A stretch of 64,000 nucleotides of DNA from Roseiarcus sp963820095 (lineage in GTDB: Bacteria; Pseudomonadota; Alphaproteobacteria; Rhizobiales; Beijerinckiaceae): assembly GCA_963820095.1 (NCBI GenBank), contig CAWFZA010000037.1, positions 124,001-188,000 on the forward strand, in the 5' to 3' direction. Numbering within the stretch: the first letter of the stretch is position 1; each line of letters begins with the position of its first letter. The notes under the pieces are model-generated. The model did not search any database. It saw only the letters and a list, made by a program, of their open reading frames with translations, and was not told the DNA's origin. Made by a program: the position numbers and the translations under genes. Shown piece by piece: positions 17,150 through 23,849 of this stretch.

Positions 17150-17275
17150 ATGATCAGGACCACCATGCGCTCGCGCGCGGCCGGCTTGGCGAGTTGAAAG
17201 GCGCAGTTCGAGGCTCCGAGCACAACCTGGGACGCGAGTTGAAGGCTCGGCAGAATTTTTTTATTTTTTCCGCTG
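17150..17275 (+). ncRNA. Candidate small structured RNA (repeat copy A)
   Basis: The predicted transcript from the promoter above contains GTTCGAGG, a stem CCGAGC (17216-17221) / GCTCGG (17245-17250), a loop with ACAACCTGGGACGCGAGT, then cagaa and a T7-A-T6 tract ending near 17269. Hairpin plus T-tract looks like an intrinsic terminator. Copy B at 50.3 kb keeps the loop (ACAACCCGCGACGCGAGT) and T-tract while its stem bases differ yet still pair (CCGCT with AGCGaGG). The evidence is only two copies and eye alignment; no known RNA family is recognised. Confidence 0.35.
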
Positions 17276-17400
17276 TAACCCTTTGAAAAGTCCAGATTCG
17301 GCCAAACAAATCGAAGGAAAATCAAACAAATCCAAGCGATTGAGCTTGGATTTATTTGGATTCTCTTGGAGGCGACTCGCGTTTAGGTTGTATCGCCCCA
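17200..17400 (+). repeat. Dispersed structured repeat, copy A
   Basis: About 200 bp, similar over its length to 50316-50515. Shared blocks in order: GTTCGAGG, CACAACC, GACGCGAG, a T7-A-T6 tract, GTAACCCTTTGAAAAG, ATTCGGCCAA, then an AT-rich hairpin AAATCCAAGC (17328-17337) / GCTTGGATTT (17344-17353), then ATTTGG and GACTCGC. It is far richer in AT than the surroundings. It abuts the yciB stop codon, whose gene runs towards it, so the hairpin could also serve as a bidirectional terminator. Confidence 0.7.
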
Positions 17401-17401
17401 G

Positions 17402-18025
17402 TCACAGCTCGTCGCCCGGCCCCTCGTCCTTGGTCTCATATTTCATGATCAACGGCGCCTGGGCGAGGGCGAACAGGAGGGTGAGCGGCAGGAAGCCGAA
17501 GGTCTTGAACTTGACCCAGAGGTCGGTCGTTTGCGTCCGCCAGACGATCTCGTTGAGGACAGCGAGGCCGAGGAAGAAGAACGCCCAGCGCCAGGTGAGC
17601 TTGCGCCAGCCTTCCTCGGTGACATGCAAGGCGCCGTCGAACAGGATCTTCAGGAGCGGCTTCTTGAGCCAGAGGCCCACGAACAAGGCGGCCCCGAACA
17701 GGATGTAGAGCGCGGTCGGCTTGATCTTGATCAGCGTCTCGTCGTGAAAGAGAAGGGTCAGCGAACCGAAGATGAGGACGACCGCCGCGGTCACGAGCGG
17801 CATGATCGGAATGCGCCTCAGCATCGCATAGGAGACGACGAGCGTCACCAACACGCCGGCCATCAAGACGCCGGTCGCGGCAAAGATGCCGAGCCGCGAA
17901 TAGACGGCGAAGAACAGCGCCAGCGGCCCGAGTTCGAGCGCGAACTTGACCATCGGGTTCAGCGCCTTGCGCGGCGGCGCAGCGACGGTTTCAGTCGCGG
18001 GCGTTCTGGTCGTTGGCGCCGTCAT
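17402..18025 (-). CDS. yciB: Inner membrane-spanning protein YciB (septation protein A family)
   Basis: A 207-aa polytopic membrane protein of the YciB/IspZ family, involved in envelope integrity and septation in studied species. About 20 polar residues are followed by five hydrophobic segments. Family patterns are LNPMVKFALELGPLALFF, SLTLLFHDETLIKIKPT and the ending WRWAFFFLGLAVLNEIVWRT. The ATG overlaps the ftsY stop by four bases, the usual ftsY-yciB pairing in Hyphomicrobiales. Confidence 0.94.
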   Translation of the reverse strand: MTAPTTRTPATETVAAPPRKALNPMVKFALELGPLALFFAVYSRLGIFAATGVLMAGVLVTLVVSYAMLRRIPIMPLVTAAVVLIFGSLTLLFHDETLIKIKPTALYILFGAALFVGLWLKKPLLKILFDGALHVTEEGWRKLTWRWAFFFLGLAVLNEIVWRTQTTDLWVKFKTFGFLPLTLLFALAQAPLIMKYETKDEGPGDEL

Positions 18026-19143
18026 GCAGCCTCTCTGTCGATCCCGGCGATCGCATCGGCGAAGTCCCGCGCGGCGAACGGCTCGAGATCCTCGACGCCC
18101 TCGCCGACGCCAATGAAATGAACCGGAAGCGCGAACTTGTCGGCGATAGCCACCAGAATGCCGCCGCGCGCGGTGCCGTCGAGCTTGGTCATCACGAGGC
18201 CGGTGACGCCCGCGGTGCGGCCGAAAATCTCGACCTGGTTCAGCGCGTTCTGCCCGACGGTGGCGTCGAGCACGAGCAGCACCGCATGAGGCGCGCCGGG
18301 GTCGACTTTTCGCATCACCCGGATGATCTTCTCAAGCTCGCTCATGAGCTCGGTGCGGTTCTGCAAGCGCCCGGCCGTGTCCATCAGAACGACGTCGACA
18401 TTGAGCTCGCGGGCTTTCGTCAGCGCGTCGAAGGCGAGGCCGGCGGCGTCCGCGCCCTGGTCGCGCTCGACAATGGCGGAAAAGGTGCGTCGGGCCCAGA
18501 TGCGCAATTGCTCGATCGCGGCGGCGCGGAAGGTGTCGCCCGCCGCGAGCAGGACCGCCTTGCCTTCGGCCCGGAACTTGGCGGCGAGCTTGCCGATCGT
18601 CGTCGTCTTGCCCGAGCCGTTGACGCCAACGACGAGGATGACAAATGGCCGCTTCCCGGGATCGATCTCAAGCGGGCGCGCCACGGGATCGAGCGCGCGC
18701 TCGACCTCGTCGGCGAGGATCTGCTTCACCTCATCCGGACTGACGCCCCGCTCGTATCGCCCGCGGCCGACCGCGTCGCGAATCCGCGACGCCGCGGGAA
18801 GGCCGAGATCGGCTTGAATAAGAACGTCCTCCAGATCGTCGAGCGAGGCGGCGTCGAGCTTGCGCTTGGTGAAGATGTCGGTCACCCCGCGGGCGATCGT
18901 CGTCGACGAGCGAGAGAGCCCTGCGCGCAGGCGCTGGAGCCAGCTTTGTTTCGGCGTGGGCGCCGCTGGAGCCGCATTTACGAGGGTCGGCGGCTCCAAG
19001 GGCTCGGTTTCGTTGCCGCCAAGCGGCAGATCGGCTTCGGCCGCGGGCGGCGACTCCTCGACGGACGTGGCCGCGCCCTCGCCGCCGCCGAACCAGCGGC
19101 GCAGCAGGCCCGACTTCGCCTTCTTCTCCTCGTCGTCAGCCAA
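18022..19143 (-). CDS. ftsY: Signal recognition particle receptor FtsY
   Basis: A 373-aa SRP receptor GTPase that docks ribosome-SRP complexes at the membrane. After an acidic or proline-rich A domain of about 75 aa comes the helical N domain (SWLQRLRAGLSRSSTTIARG) and the G domain: GVNGSGKTTTIGKLAAKF (G1), VVLMDTAGRLQNR (G3), TKLDGTARGG (G4) and the ending FIGVGEGVEDLEPFAARDF. Length and motifs are normal. ATG 19143 diverges from the pseudouridine synthase start 65 bp away. Confidence 0.97.
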   Translation of the reverse strand: MADDEEKKAKSGLLRRWFGGGEGAATSVEESPPAAEADLPLGGNETEPLEPPTLVNAAPAAPTPKQSWLQRLRAGLSRSSTTIARGVTDIFTKRKLDAASLDDLEDVLIQADLGLPAASRIRDAVGRGRYERGVSPDEVKQILADEVERALDPVARPLEIDPGKRPFVILVVGVNGSGKTTTIGKLAAKFRAEGKAVLLAAGDTFRAAAIEQLRIWARRTFSAIVERDQGADAAGLAFDALTKARELNVDVVLMDTAGRLQNRTELMSELEKIIRVMRKVDPGAPHAVLLVLDATVGQNALNQVEIFGRTAGVTGLVMTKLDGTARGGILVAIADKFALPVHFIGVGEGVEDLEPFAARDFADAIAGIDREAA

Positions 19144-19207
19144 CGCTCAAAACCTCTTAACGTCGCCCTATGCCCGCGCAGCCGATCTTGGCATATCACT
19201 TCTCCCC

Positions 19208-19901
19208 ATGACGCCGGAAGAAACGATAGCGCGGCTGCTCTACCGGGACGGGATGATGCTCGTCCTCGACAAACCCGCCGGCGTCGCTGTTCATGCCGGC
19301 CCGAAAGGCGGACCGAGCCTCGAGGACGATTTCGACGCGCTCCGCTTCGGCCTGCCGCGCAAGCCGTCGCTCGCCCACCGCCTCGACCGCGACACCGCGG
19401 GCTGCCTGGTGCTCGGGCGCCATCACAAGGCCTTAGAGAAGTTGGGGCTGCTATTCAAGCAGGGCAGGATCGCCAAGACCTATTGGGCGATCGTCAGCGG
19501 AGCGCCCATCGGCGAAGAGGGAACAATCGACCTGCCGCTCGGTCGGCTTGATGACAAGCGCGGTTGGTGGATGAAGGTGGATCCCAAGGGTCAAAAAGCG
19601 CTCACGCTCTGGCGCGTCAGGGGACGCGGAAATCTGGCGCGGCGCGCCGATCGCCTGGGCTGAGCTCGCGCCGCAGACCGGCCGCACGCATCAATTGCGC
19701 GTCCATTGCGCTTCGCAGGGCTGGCCGATTTTGGGCGACCCGATCTACGGCGAGCGCGCCGACGTGTCCCTCCAGTTGCTGGCGCGCAAGGTCGTCGTGC
19801 CGCTGTCGAATTCGAAGCCGCCGATCGAGGTCGAAGCGCCGGCGCCGGCGCACATGCTGGAGGCGCTGGCTACGTGTGGTTTTGAGGGGGAAGGGTTGTA
19901 G
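19208..19901 (+). pseudogene. RluA-family pseudouridine synthase, frameshifted
   Basis: About 230 aa when joined. The N-terminal half from ATG 19208 has VLDKPAGVAVHAGP and the catalytic motif SLAHRLDRDTAGCLVLGR, where the first Asp of LDRDTAG is the nucleophile. The frame breaks near 19625 and continues PQTGRTHQLRVHCASQGWP, the conserved RluA motif, then GDPIYGE, ending CGFEGEGL. One surplus base explains it. There is no S4 domain, so it belongs to the RluA/RluC-like short group; which rRNA or tRNA uridine it modifies cannot be read from sequence. Confidence 0.85.
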
Positions 19902-19930
19902 GCGTGTTCGCCGCCGTCCTGAGCGGGCGG

Positions 19931-19982
19931 ATGAACCCGCCCAGGCGGCGCGGGCGAGCGCTCCGCCGACGCTGATCCGCTT
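19931..19982 (+). repeat. 52-bp stray copy of a PEP-mutase-like gene segment
   Basis: From ATGAACCCGCCC through CTGATCCGCTT this matches 21659-21711, inside the gene at 21562-22383, with one C missing and otherwise no difference seen. Both copies have the same orientation on the plus strand. Flanking bases on both sides are unrelated. The surrounding gap 19902-20102 has no gene. Confidence 0.8.
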
Positions 19983-20102
19983 CGAGGCTCGGGGCTACAC
20001 GCCCGGCGCTTATGAGCCGCGCCGGAGACGCTGCACCCCGAGTTTCCGCTAATGCTGGACCCAAGACGGCGGCAGGAAATCTGAATCCGGCTGCGCCGCC
20101 GT

Positions 20103-21371
20103 TTAACCGGCGGTCGCTTTGGAACGCGACCGTCGCCAGCCGAGGCCAACGCCGATGCCGCCGAATCCGACAAGCATCAGCGACCACGCCGGGAGTTCGG
20201 GCGTGCCGAGGACGCCGGCGATGGGATAATAGCCATCGGTCAGCGTGTTGAGAAACGCCTCGAGATTGGCGATGTCGTCTGCGGACAAGCCCAGGTTGCC
20301 CAATTCCTCCATGTTCTCGTTGTCGGGGCCTTCGGGCGCGGGCCAGCATCCCTGCGACTCGGCGTCGGCGGCGGAGGTCATCGCGCTCGCGCAGACCGGT
20401 TTGACGTCGCGCGTATTGTAGAAGTCGATGACCTGGTCCAGCGTCGTGAAATAGCCGTTGTGCATGTACGGCCCGGTCTCGTCGATGTCGCGCAGCGTCG
20501 GGACCTTGAATGCGCCGTCGTCGCCGGGGTCTCCGGTCGTCCCGCCAAGTCCGATATCGATAAAGTCGGCGCCGTCCGGATTGATACTGCTCGGAAGCGT
20601 GTACTGCGGATTGGCCGGATTTTTCGGGACGCCGATATCGTCGTAGGTTCTGTCCGTGAACATGGCCCCGATGCGCGAACCGTTCGGCGTCGTATCCGGA
20701 TGGCAGGCGGCGCAGTTGCCCTTGCTCGGGTCGTCGTAGACCTTCATTCCCAACATTTCCTGAGGCGTCATCGACGCCAGGCCGTGGGCCCACGCGTCAT
20801 ATTTGGACGTGAACGGCGAGAGCGCGGGGCTGCGCTCGTAGGTCGCGATCGCCTGCGTCAGGAGATTGTAGGCCTGATCGACATTGTCGAGCGAAGTCGC
20901 GCCGAACACCTGGCGGAATTGTGTCGCATTCGGGCCGGCCGCGAGCTTCTGGATGACGCTCGCTTTATCGGGCATGGCCATCTCGACCGGGTTGAGGAAA
21001 GGCTGCGCGGCCTGCTGCTCGAGCGTGTTGACGCGCCCGTCCAGAAACTGGCCGCCGACCTGGCTGCCCGCGTCGGCGTCGTAATGCAGCGACGGCGTGA
21101 AAGCCGAATAGAGCACCGTCGGAGCATTGCGGAACCCAGCGAGCCCGGCGATGGCGCCCGCCGAGGTGGCGGCGTGGCTCGGATCGGTGAAGAAAGCGGA
21201 CGGCGTGTGGCAAGTTCCGCAGGATTGGGTCCCATTGACCGATAAACTCGCGTCGAAGAACAGGCTCTGCCCCAACGCCCTCTCAGCGCCGAGTGCGTCC
21301 GCCAAGGCGGACGCTGGCGAAGCGAGTCCGGCAACGATGACAACGCCGCAGACGATGCGGTTGACGAGCAC
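20103..21371 (-). CDS. Di-haem cytochrome c peroxidase-like protein with PEP-CTERM tail
   Basis: A 422-aa exported protein of the MauG/CcpA di-haem peroxidase family. A signal peptide (to ASALA near residue 24) is followed by two c-type haem motifs: QSCGTCHTPSAFF near residue 50 and GNCAACHPDTTPNG near residue 228. Further family segments are TGPYMHNGYF and VPTLRDIDETG. The last 35 residues are TPELPAWSLMLVGFGGI, a hydrophobic stretch and WRRSRSK: a PEP-CTERM-like sorting signal. This implies recognition by an exosortase and surface or matrix placement. No exosortase gene is in the window. Haem attachment would use the ccm system nearby. Confidence 0.88.
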   Translation of the reverse strand: MLVNRIVCGVVIVAGLASPASALADALGAERALGQSLFFDASLSVNGTQSCGTCHTPSAFFTDPSHAATSAGAIAGLAGFRNAPTVLYSAFTPSLHYDADAGSQVGGQFLDGRVNTLEQQAAQPFLNPVEMAMPDKASVIQKLAAGPNATQFRQVFGATSLDNVDQAYNLLTQAIATYERSPALSPFTSKYDAWAHGLASMTPQEMLGMKVYDDPSKGNCAACHPDTTPNGSRIGAMFTDRTYDDIGVPKNPANPQYTLPSSINPDGADFIDIGLGGTTGDPGDDGAFKVPTLRDIDETGPYMHNGYFTTLDQVIDFYNTRDVKPVCASAMTSAADAESQGCWPAPEGPDNENMEELGNLGLSADDIANLEAFLNTLTDGYYPIAGVLGTPELPAWSLMLVGFGGIGVGLGWRRSRSKATAG

Positions 21372-21561
21372 AGGCGACCCCCCGAGTGATCGCGCCTAGC
21401 CCCGCTCGACGCCGATCCGGAAGAGTAATTTAGGCTGCATTGTGGCGCTGAAGTCAAGCGTTCTCACATTTCCGGTGATGGACCCTGACCCTGGGCGAGT
21501 CGCGCATGCGAAGGACGCGGTAAAAGCTCTTGTCGGCGCGCCGTTTCGCGCGAGGCTCGTT

Positions 21562-22383
21562 CTAACGCTCCGCGAAAGCCCCTGTGATGTCGCCCATCGT
21601 CGGCAGATCGGCGAAGGCGTCGAACCGGCCATTGTCCGCGATGTCCTTGGCGGCGCGCATGAACCCGCCCCAGGCGGCGCGGGCGAGCGCTCCGCCGACG
21701 CTGATCCGCTTGACCCCGAGATCCTCGAGCTCGCGCTTGGTGAAGCCCGGCCAGCCGGCAAGCACATTGACCGGCAGCTTGCCCGCGACCCGCACGACCT
21801 CGGCCACTTCCTCCGTCGTCCTCAACAACGGCACGTAGAGCACGTCGGCGCCGGCTTCCGCGTAAAGGGGAAGGCGCCGCAGCGCCTCGGCGAGCCCGCC
21901 AGCCTGGCGCAGGATTGCCTCGCTGCGCGCGGTGAGCAGGACCTTTTCGCCGCTGGCGCTGATCGCGGCGCGCGCGGCGCGCAGCCGATCGACCGCTTCG
22001 GTCACACTATAGAGGGGAGCGCCGGGGTTGCCGGTGTAGTCTTCGATCGAAAAGCCCGAGACGCCGGCGCCGACGCAAAGCCGCACGCTCTCGTGGACGC
22101 CGTCGGCGTCGCGGGCGAAGCCGGCCTCGAAATCGGCGTTGAGCGGCAGATCCGTCGCTTCGGCAAGGTCGCGCAGGTGGCTCAGCGTATAGGCGCGATC
22201 GACGGCGCCGTCGCCCTTTCCCGCCGCGAAGGCCATGCCGGCGCTGGTGCTGGCGAGCGCCGGAAAGCCGAGCGACGCGAGATATTTGGCCGAGCCGACG
22301 TCGAACGGATTGGGAATGACAAAACAGCCGGGCGCCGCATGCAGCTCCGCGAAGCGGGCGCGCTTCTGTGCGACGGTCAGCAT
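21562..22383 (-). CDS. Isocitrate lyase/PEP mutase family protein
   Basis: A 273-aa TIM-barrel protein of the ICL/PEP-mutase superfamily. Visible segments are CFVIPNPFDVGSAKYLASLG, ADFEAGFA (Mg-binding acidic region), SGFSIEDYTG and LPVNVLAGWPG. The short length and GFSIEDYTG in place of the lyase KKCGH motif point to the oxaloacetate-hydrolase or carboxyvinyl-phosphonate-like group, which cleaves or forms C-C or C-P bonds of small acids; the substrate is unknown. ATG 22383 overlaps the acetyltransferase stop (TGATG); a GTG one codon upstream is possible. Confidence 0.87.
   Translation of the reverse strand: MLTVAQKRARFAELHAAPGCFVIPNPFDVGSAKYLASLGFPALASTSAGMAFAAGKGDGAVDRAYTLSHLRDLAEATDLPLNADFEAGFARDADGVHESVRLCVGAGVSGFSIEDYTGNPGAPLYSVTEAVDRLRAARAAISASGEKVLLTARSEAILRQAGGLAEALRRLPLYAEAGADVLYVPLLRTTEEVAEVVRVAGKLPVNVLAGWPGFTKRELEDLGVKRISVGGALARAAWGGFMRAAKDIADNGRFDAFADLPTMGDITGAFAER
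21659..21711 (+). repeat. Source copy of the 52/53-bp duplicated segment
   Basis: This is the copy inside the PEP-mutase-like coding region (encoding RISVGGALARAAWGGFM on the minus strand). It is duplicated at 19931-19982. Being in a conserved reading frame, this one is the likely source. Confidence 0.75.
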
Positions 22384-23096
22384 CACCCATTTCCCTTCGG
22401 CATGAGATCGGAAAGCTTCAGCTTCTGATGGCCTTTTTCATCGAAATTCTCTGGCTCAAGCCACCGCTCATAGGCCGCCTTGCGCGCCGGCCACTCGCTG
22501 TCGAGCATGGCAAACCAGGCGGTGTCGCGGTTGCGGCCCTTGACGATCATGTGCTGGCGGAAGATCCCCTCGAAGGTGAAGCCGAAGCGCTCCGCCGCGC
22601 GGCGCGAGGGCGCGTTGAGCGCGTTGCACTTCCACTCGTAGCGGCGATTGCCGAGCGCCTCGAAGACATGCCGCGCGAACAGATATTGCGCTTCCGTCGC
22701 GCCCGCCGTCCGCTGCATCGAAGGCGTATAGAGGATATTGCCGACCTCGATCACGCGATTGGCGGCGTCAACGCGCATAAGCGTCTGGTAGCCGACCGCC
22801 TGCCCGGAGGAATTGTCGATGATGGCGAAGAACAAGGGGTCCGTCGAGCGAGCCTTGGCCTCGAGATTCACACGAAACTCGTCGAGACTCTTGTAAGGCC
22901 CGTCGAACAGATAGGCCCAGACGCTTTCGCGCGCCGCGTCGCCGTTCGAGCCTTCATAGAGCGCCTTGGCGTGCGCCTGCGGGTCGAGGGGGACGAGCGT
23001 GATCCACCGCCCTTCGAGCGTGACCCGCTCGGGTCGCCTGGCCGGATGCGAGTTCGACCAACGGGCCGATGGGCAGGGTTGCGGATATGCCGTCAT
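22383..23096 (-). CDS. GNAT-family N-acetyltransferase (RimJ/RimL type)
   Basis: A 237-aa acetyltransferase. The core reads WITLVPLDPQAHAKALYEGS, VGYQTLMRVDAANRVIEVGN and IVKGRNRDTAWFAMLDSEWP, the latter being typical of RimJ/RimL-like enzymes that acetylate N-termini or small amines with acetyl-CoA. ATG 23096 starts a normal N-terminus; twelve further codons upstream are open. It overlaps the PEP-mutase-like gene, so the two are co-transcribed. The substrate is unknown. Confidence 0.85.
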   Translation of the reverse strand: MTAYPQPCPSARWSNSHPARRPERVTLEGRWITLVPLDPQAHAKALYEGSNGDAARESVWAYLFDGPYKSLDEFRVNLEAKARSTDPLFFAIIDNSSGQAVGYQTLMRVDAANRVIEVGNILYTPSMQRTAGATEAQYLFARHVFEALGNRRYEWKCNALNAPSRRAAERFGFTFEGIFRQHMIVKGRNRDTAWFAMLDSEWPARKAAYERWLEPENFDEKGHQKLKLSDLMPKGNG

Positions 23097-23147
23097 CTCT
23101 CGTATGCGTTTCGGCCAGCGACGTCGCGACAAAAAGCTGCTCGGGCC

Positions 23148-23552
23148 TCAGCGGGCCCTGACGTCAGTTTGCGCAAAATCGTCGCCTTTGAACAGCAACG
23201 CCGCGCCGTGAGCTTTCGCGCAGGCGTAAGACAAACAGTCGGCAAAATTGAGCCGAGCAGGATGTCGGCCTTTTCCATACTGCTCGAAGCAGTCCACGGC
23301 CGCGGTGCCCACGCGCGGAATCGATAGGCGCTTCCTCGATATCGGCGCTTGAGAAGAAACCTCTCAAACTGTCTCTCCGCTTCACGTGGCGAGAGCTTCG
23401 AACCGGGTTCCGAGAACCATGCAAGTTTCCAGACGCACGACGGGCGACGTCAGTCTCGGTGTTCGGCCGCCTCAATCGCTTGTGAGAAGTCGCGCCAATC
23501 CGACTCTTTCAACAGGATCGCGACAAAGACCGACGTGTCGACGAACGATCAC
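23148..23552 (-). pseudogene. vapC: VapC-type PIN-domain toxin, multiply frameshifted
   Basis: Joined across frames it reads VDTSVFVAILLKESDWRDF (first PIN acidic residue), TSPVVRLETCMVLG (second acidic residue), RADIEEAPID-like and NFADCLSYACAKAHGAALLF, ending KGDDFAQTDVRAR. This is a complete VapC RNase order. At least three frame changes lie between 23250 and 23545. GTG 23552 overlaps the vapB stop (GTGA). As written it cannot be made; several clustered breaks suggest real decay or a poor-quality patch. Confidence 0.7.
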
Positions 23553-23790
23553 TGACCCCAAAGCTCGTCGATCTCGTCCTTCGTCATGACGTGTCCGCAC
23601 TGGCCGACCCGTTGCGAGCGTTTCGTCGCGAGCTCCCCGAGTCGCTCGACCAGCGGCCGTCTTGTGCGCGCTCGCGCTCCAATTCGCTGCGAAGCGCATG
23701 AGCGATCGCCTCGGTCATGTTGGTCTTACGCAAGTTGGCGAGCTCGCGCGCGAGCTCGCCAACTTCGGGATCGCGGATGCTGATGCCCAT
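23549..23790 (-). pseudogene. vapB: VapB-type antitoxin, frameshifted
   Basis: ATG 23790 begins GISIRDPEVGELARELANLR, the PSK/VapB antitoxin N-terminal DNA-binding part. The uninterrupted reading ends in a nonsense tail. After a break near 23662 another frame gives PLVERLGELATKRSQRVG and MTKDEIDELWGQ, the normal toxin-binding C-terminus, stopping at 23549-23551 exactly where vapC starts. It would neutralise VapC and repress the operon through the adjacent palindrome. Confidence 0.7.
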
Positions 23791-23794
23791 AACG

Positions 23795-23838
23795 CGCTTC
23801 CGTCTATACAATTGAACCAAGACTGTATAGACGAAGCG
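23795..23838 (-). promoter_or_regulatory. Palindromic operator of the vapBC locus
   Basis: A long inverted repeat 5 bp upstream of the vapB start: GTCTATACA (23802-23810) and TGTATAGAC (23824-23832), 13-bp spacer, extended outward by CGCTTC (23795-23800) and GAAGCG (23833-23838) with one unpaired C. AT-rich arms in GC-rich DNA and the position fit a VapB-VapC autoregulatory site overlapping the promoter. Confidence 0.75.
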
Positions 23839-23849
23839 CCGCCGGTTCG

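Noticed and set aside
15730..17197. Two long plus-strand open frames antisense to the CLC gene
   Set aside because: They cover the conserved CLC motifs in antisense and have shadow composition.
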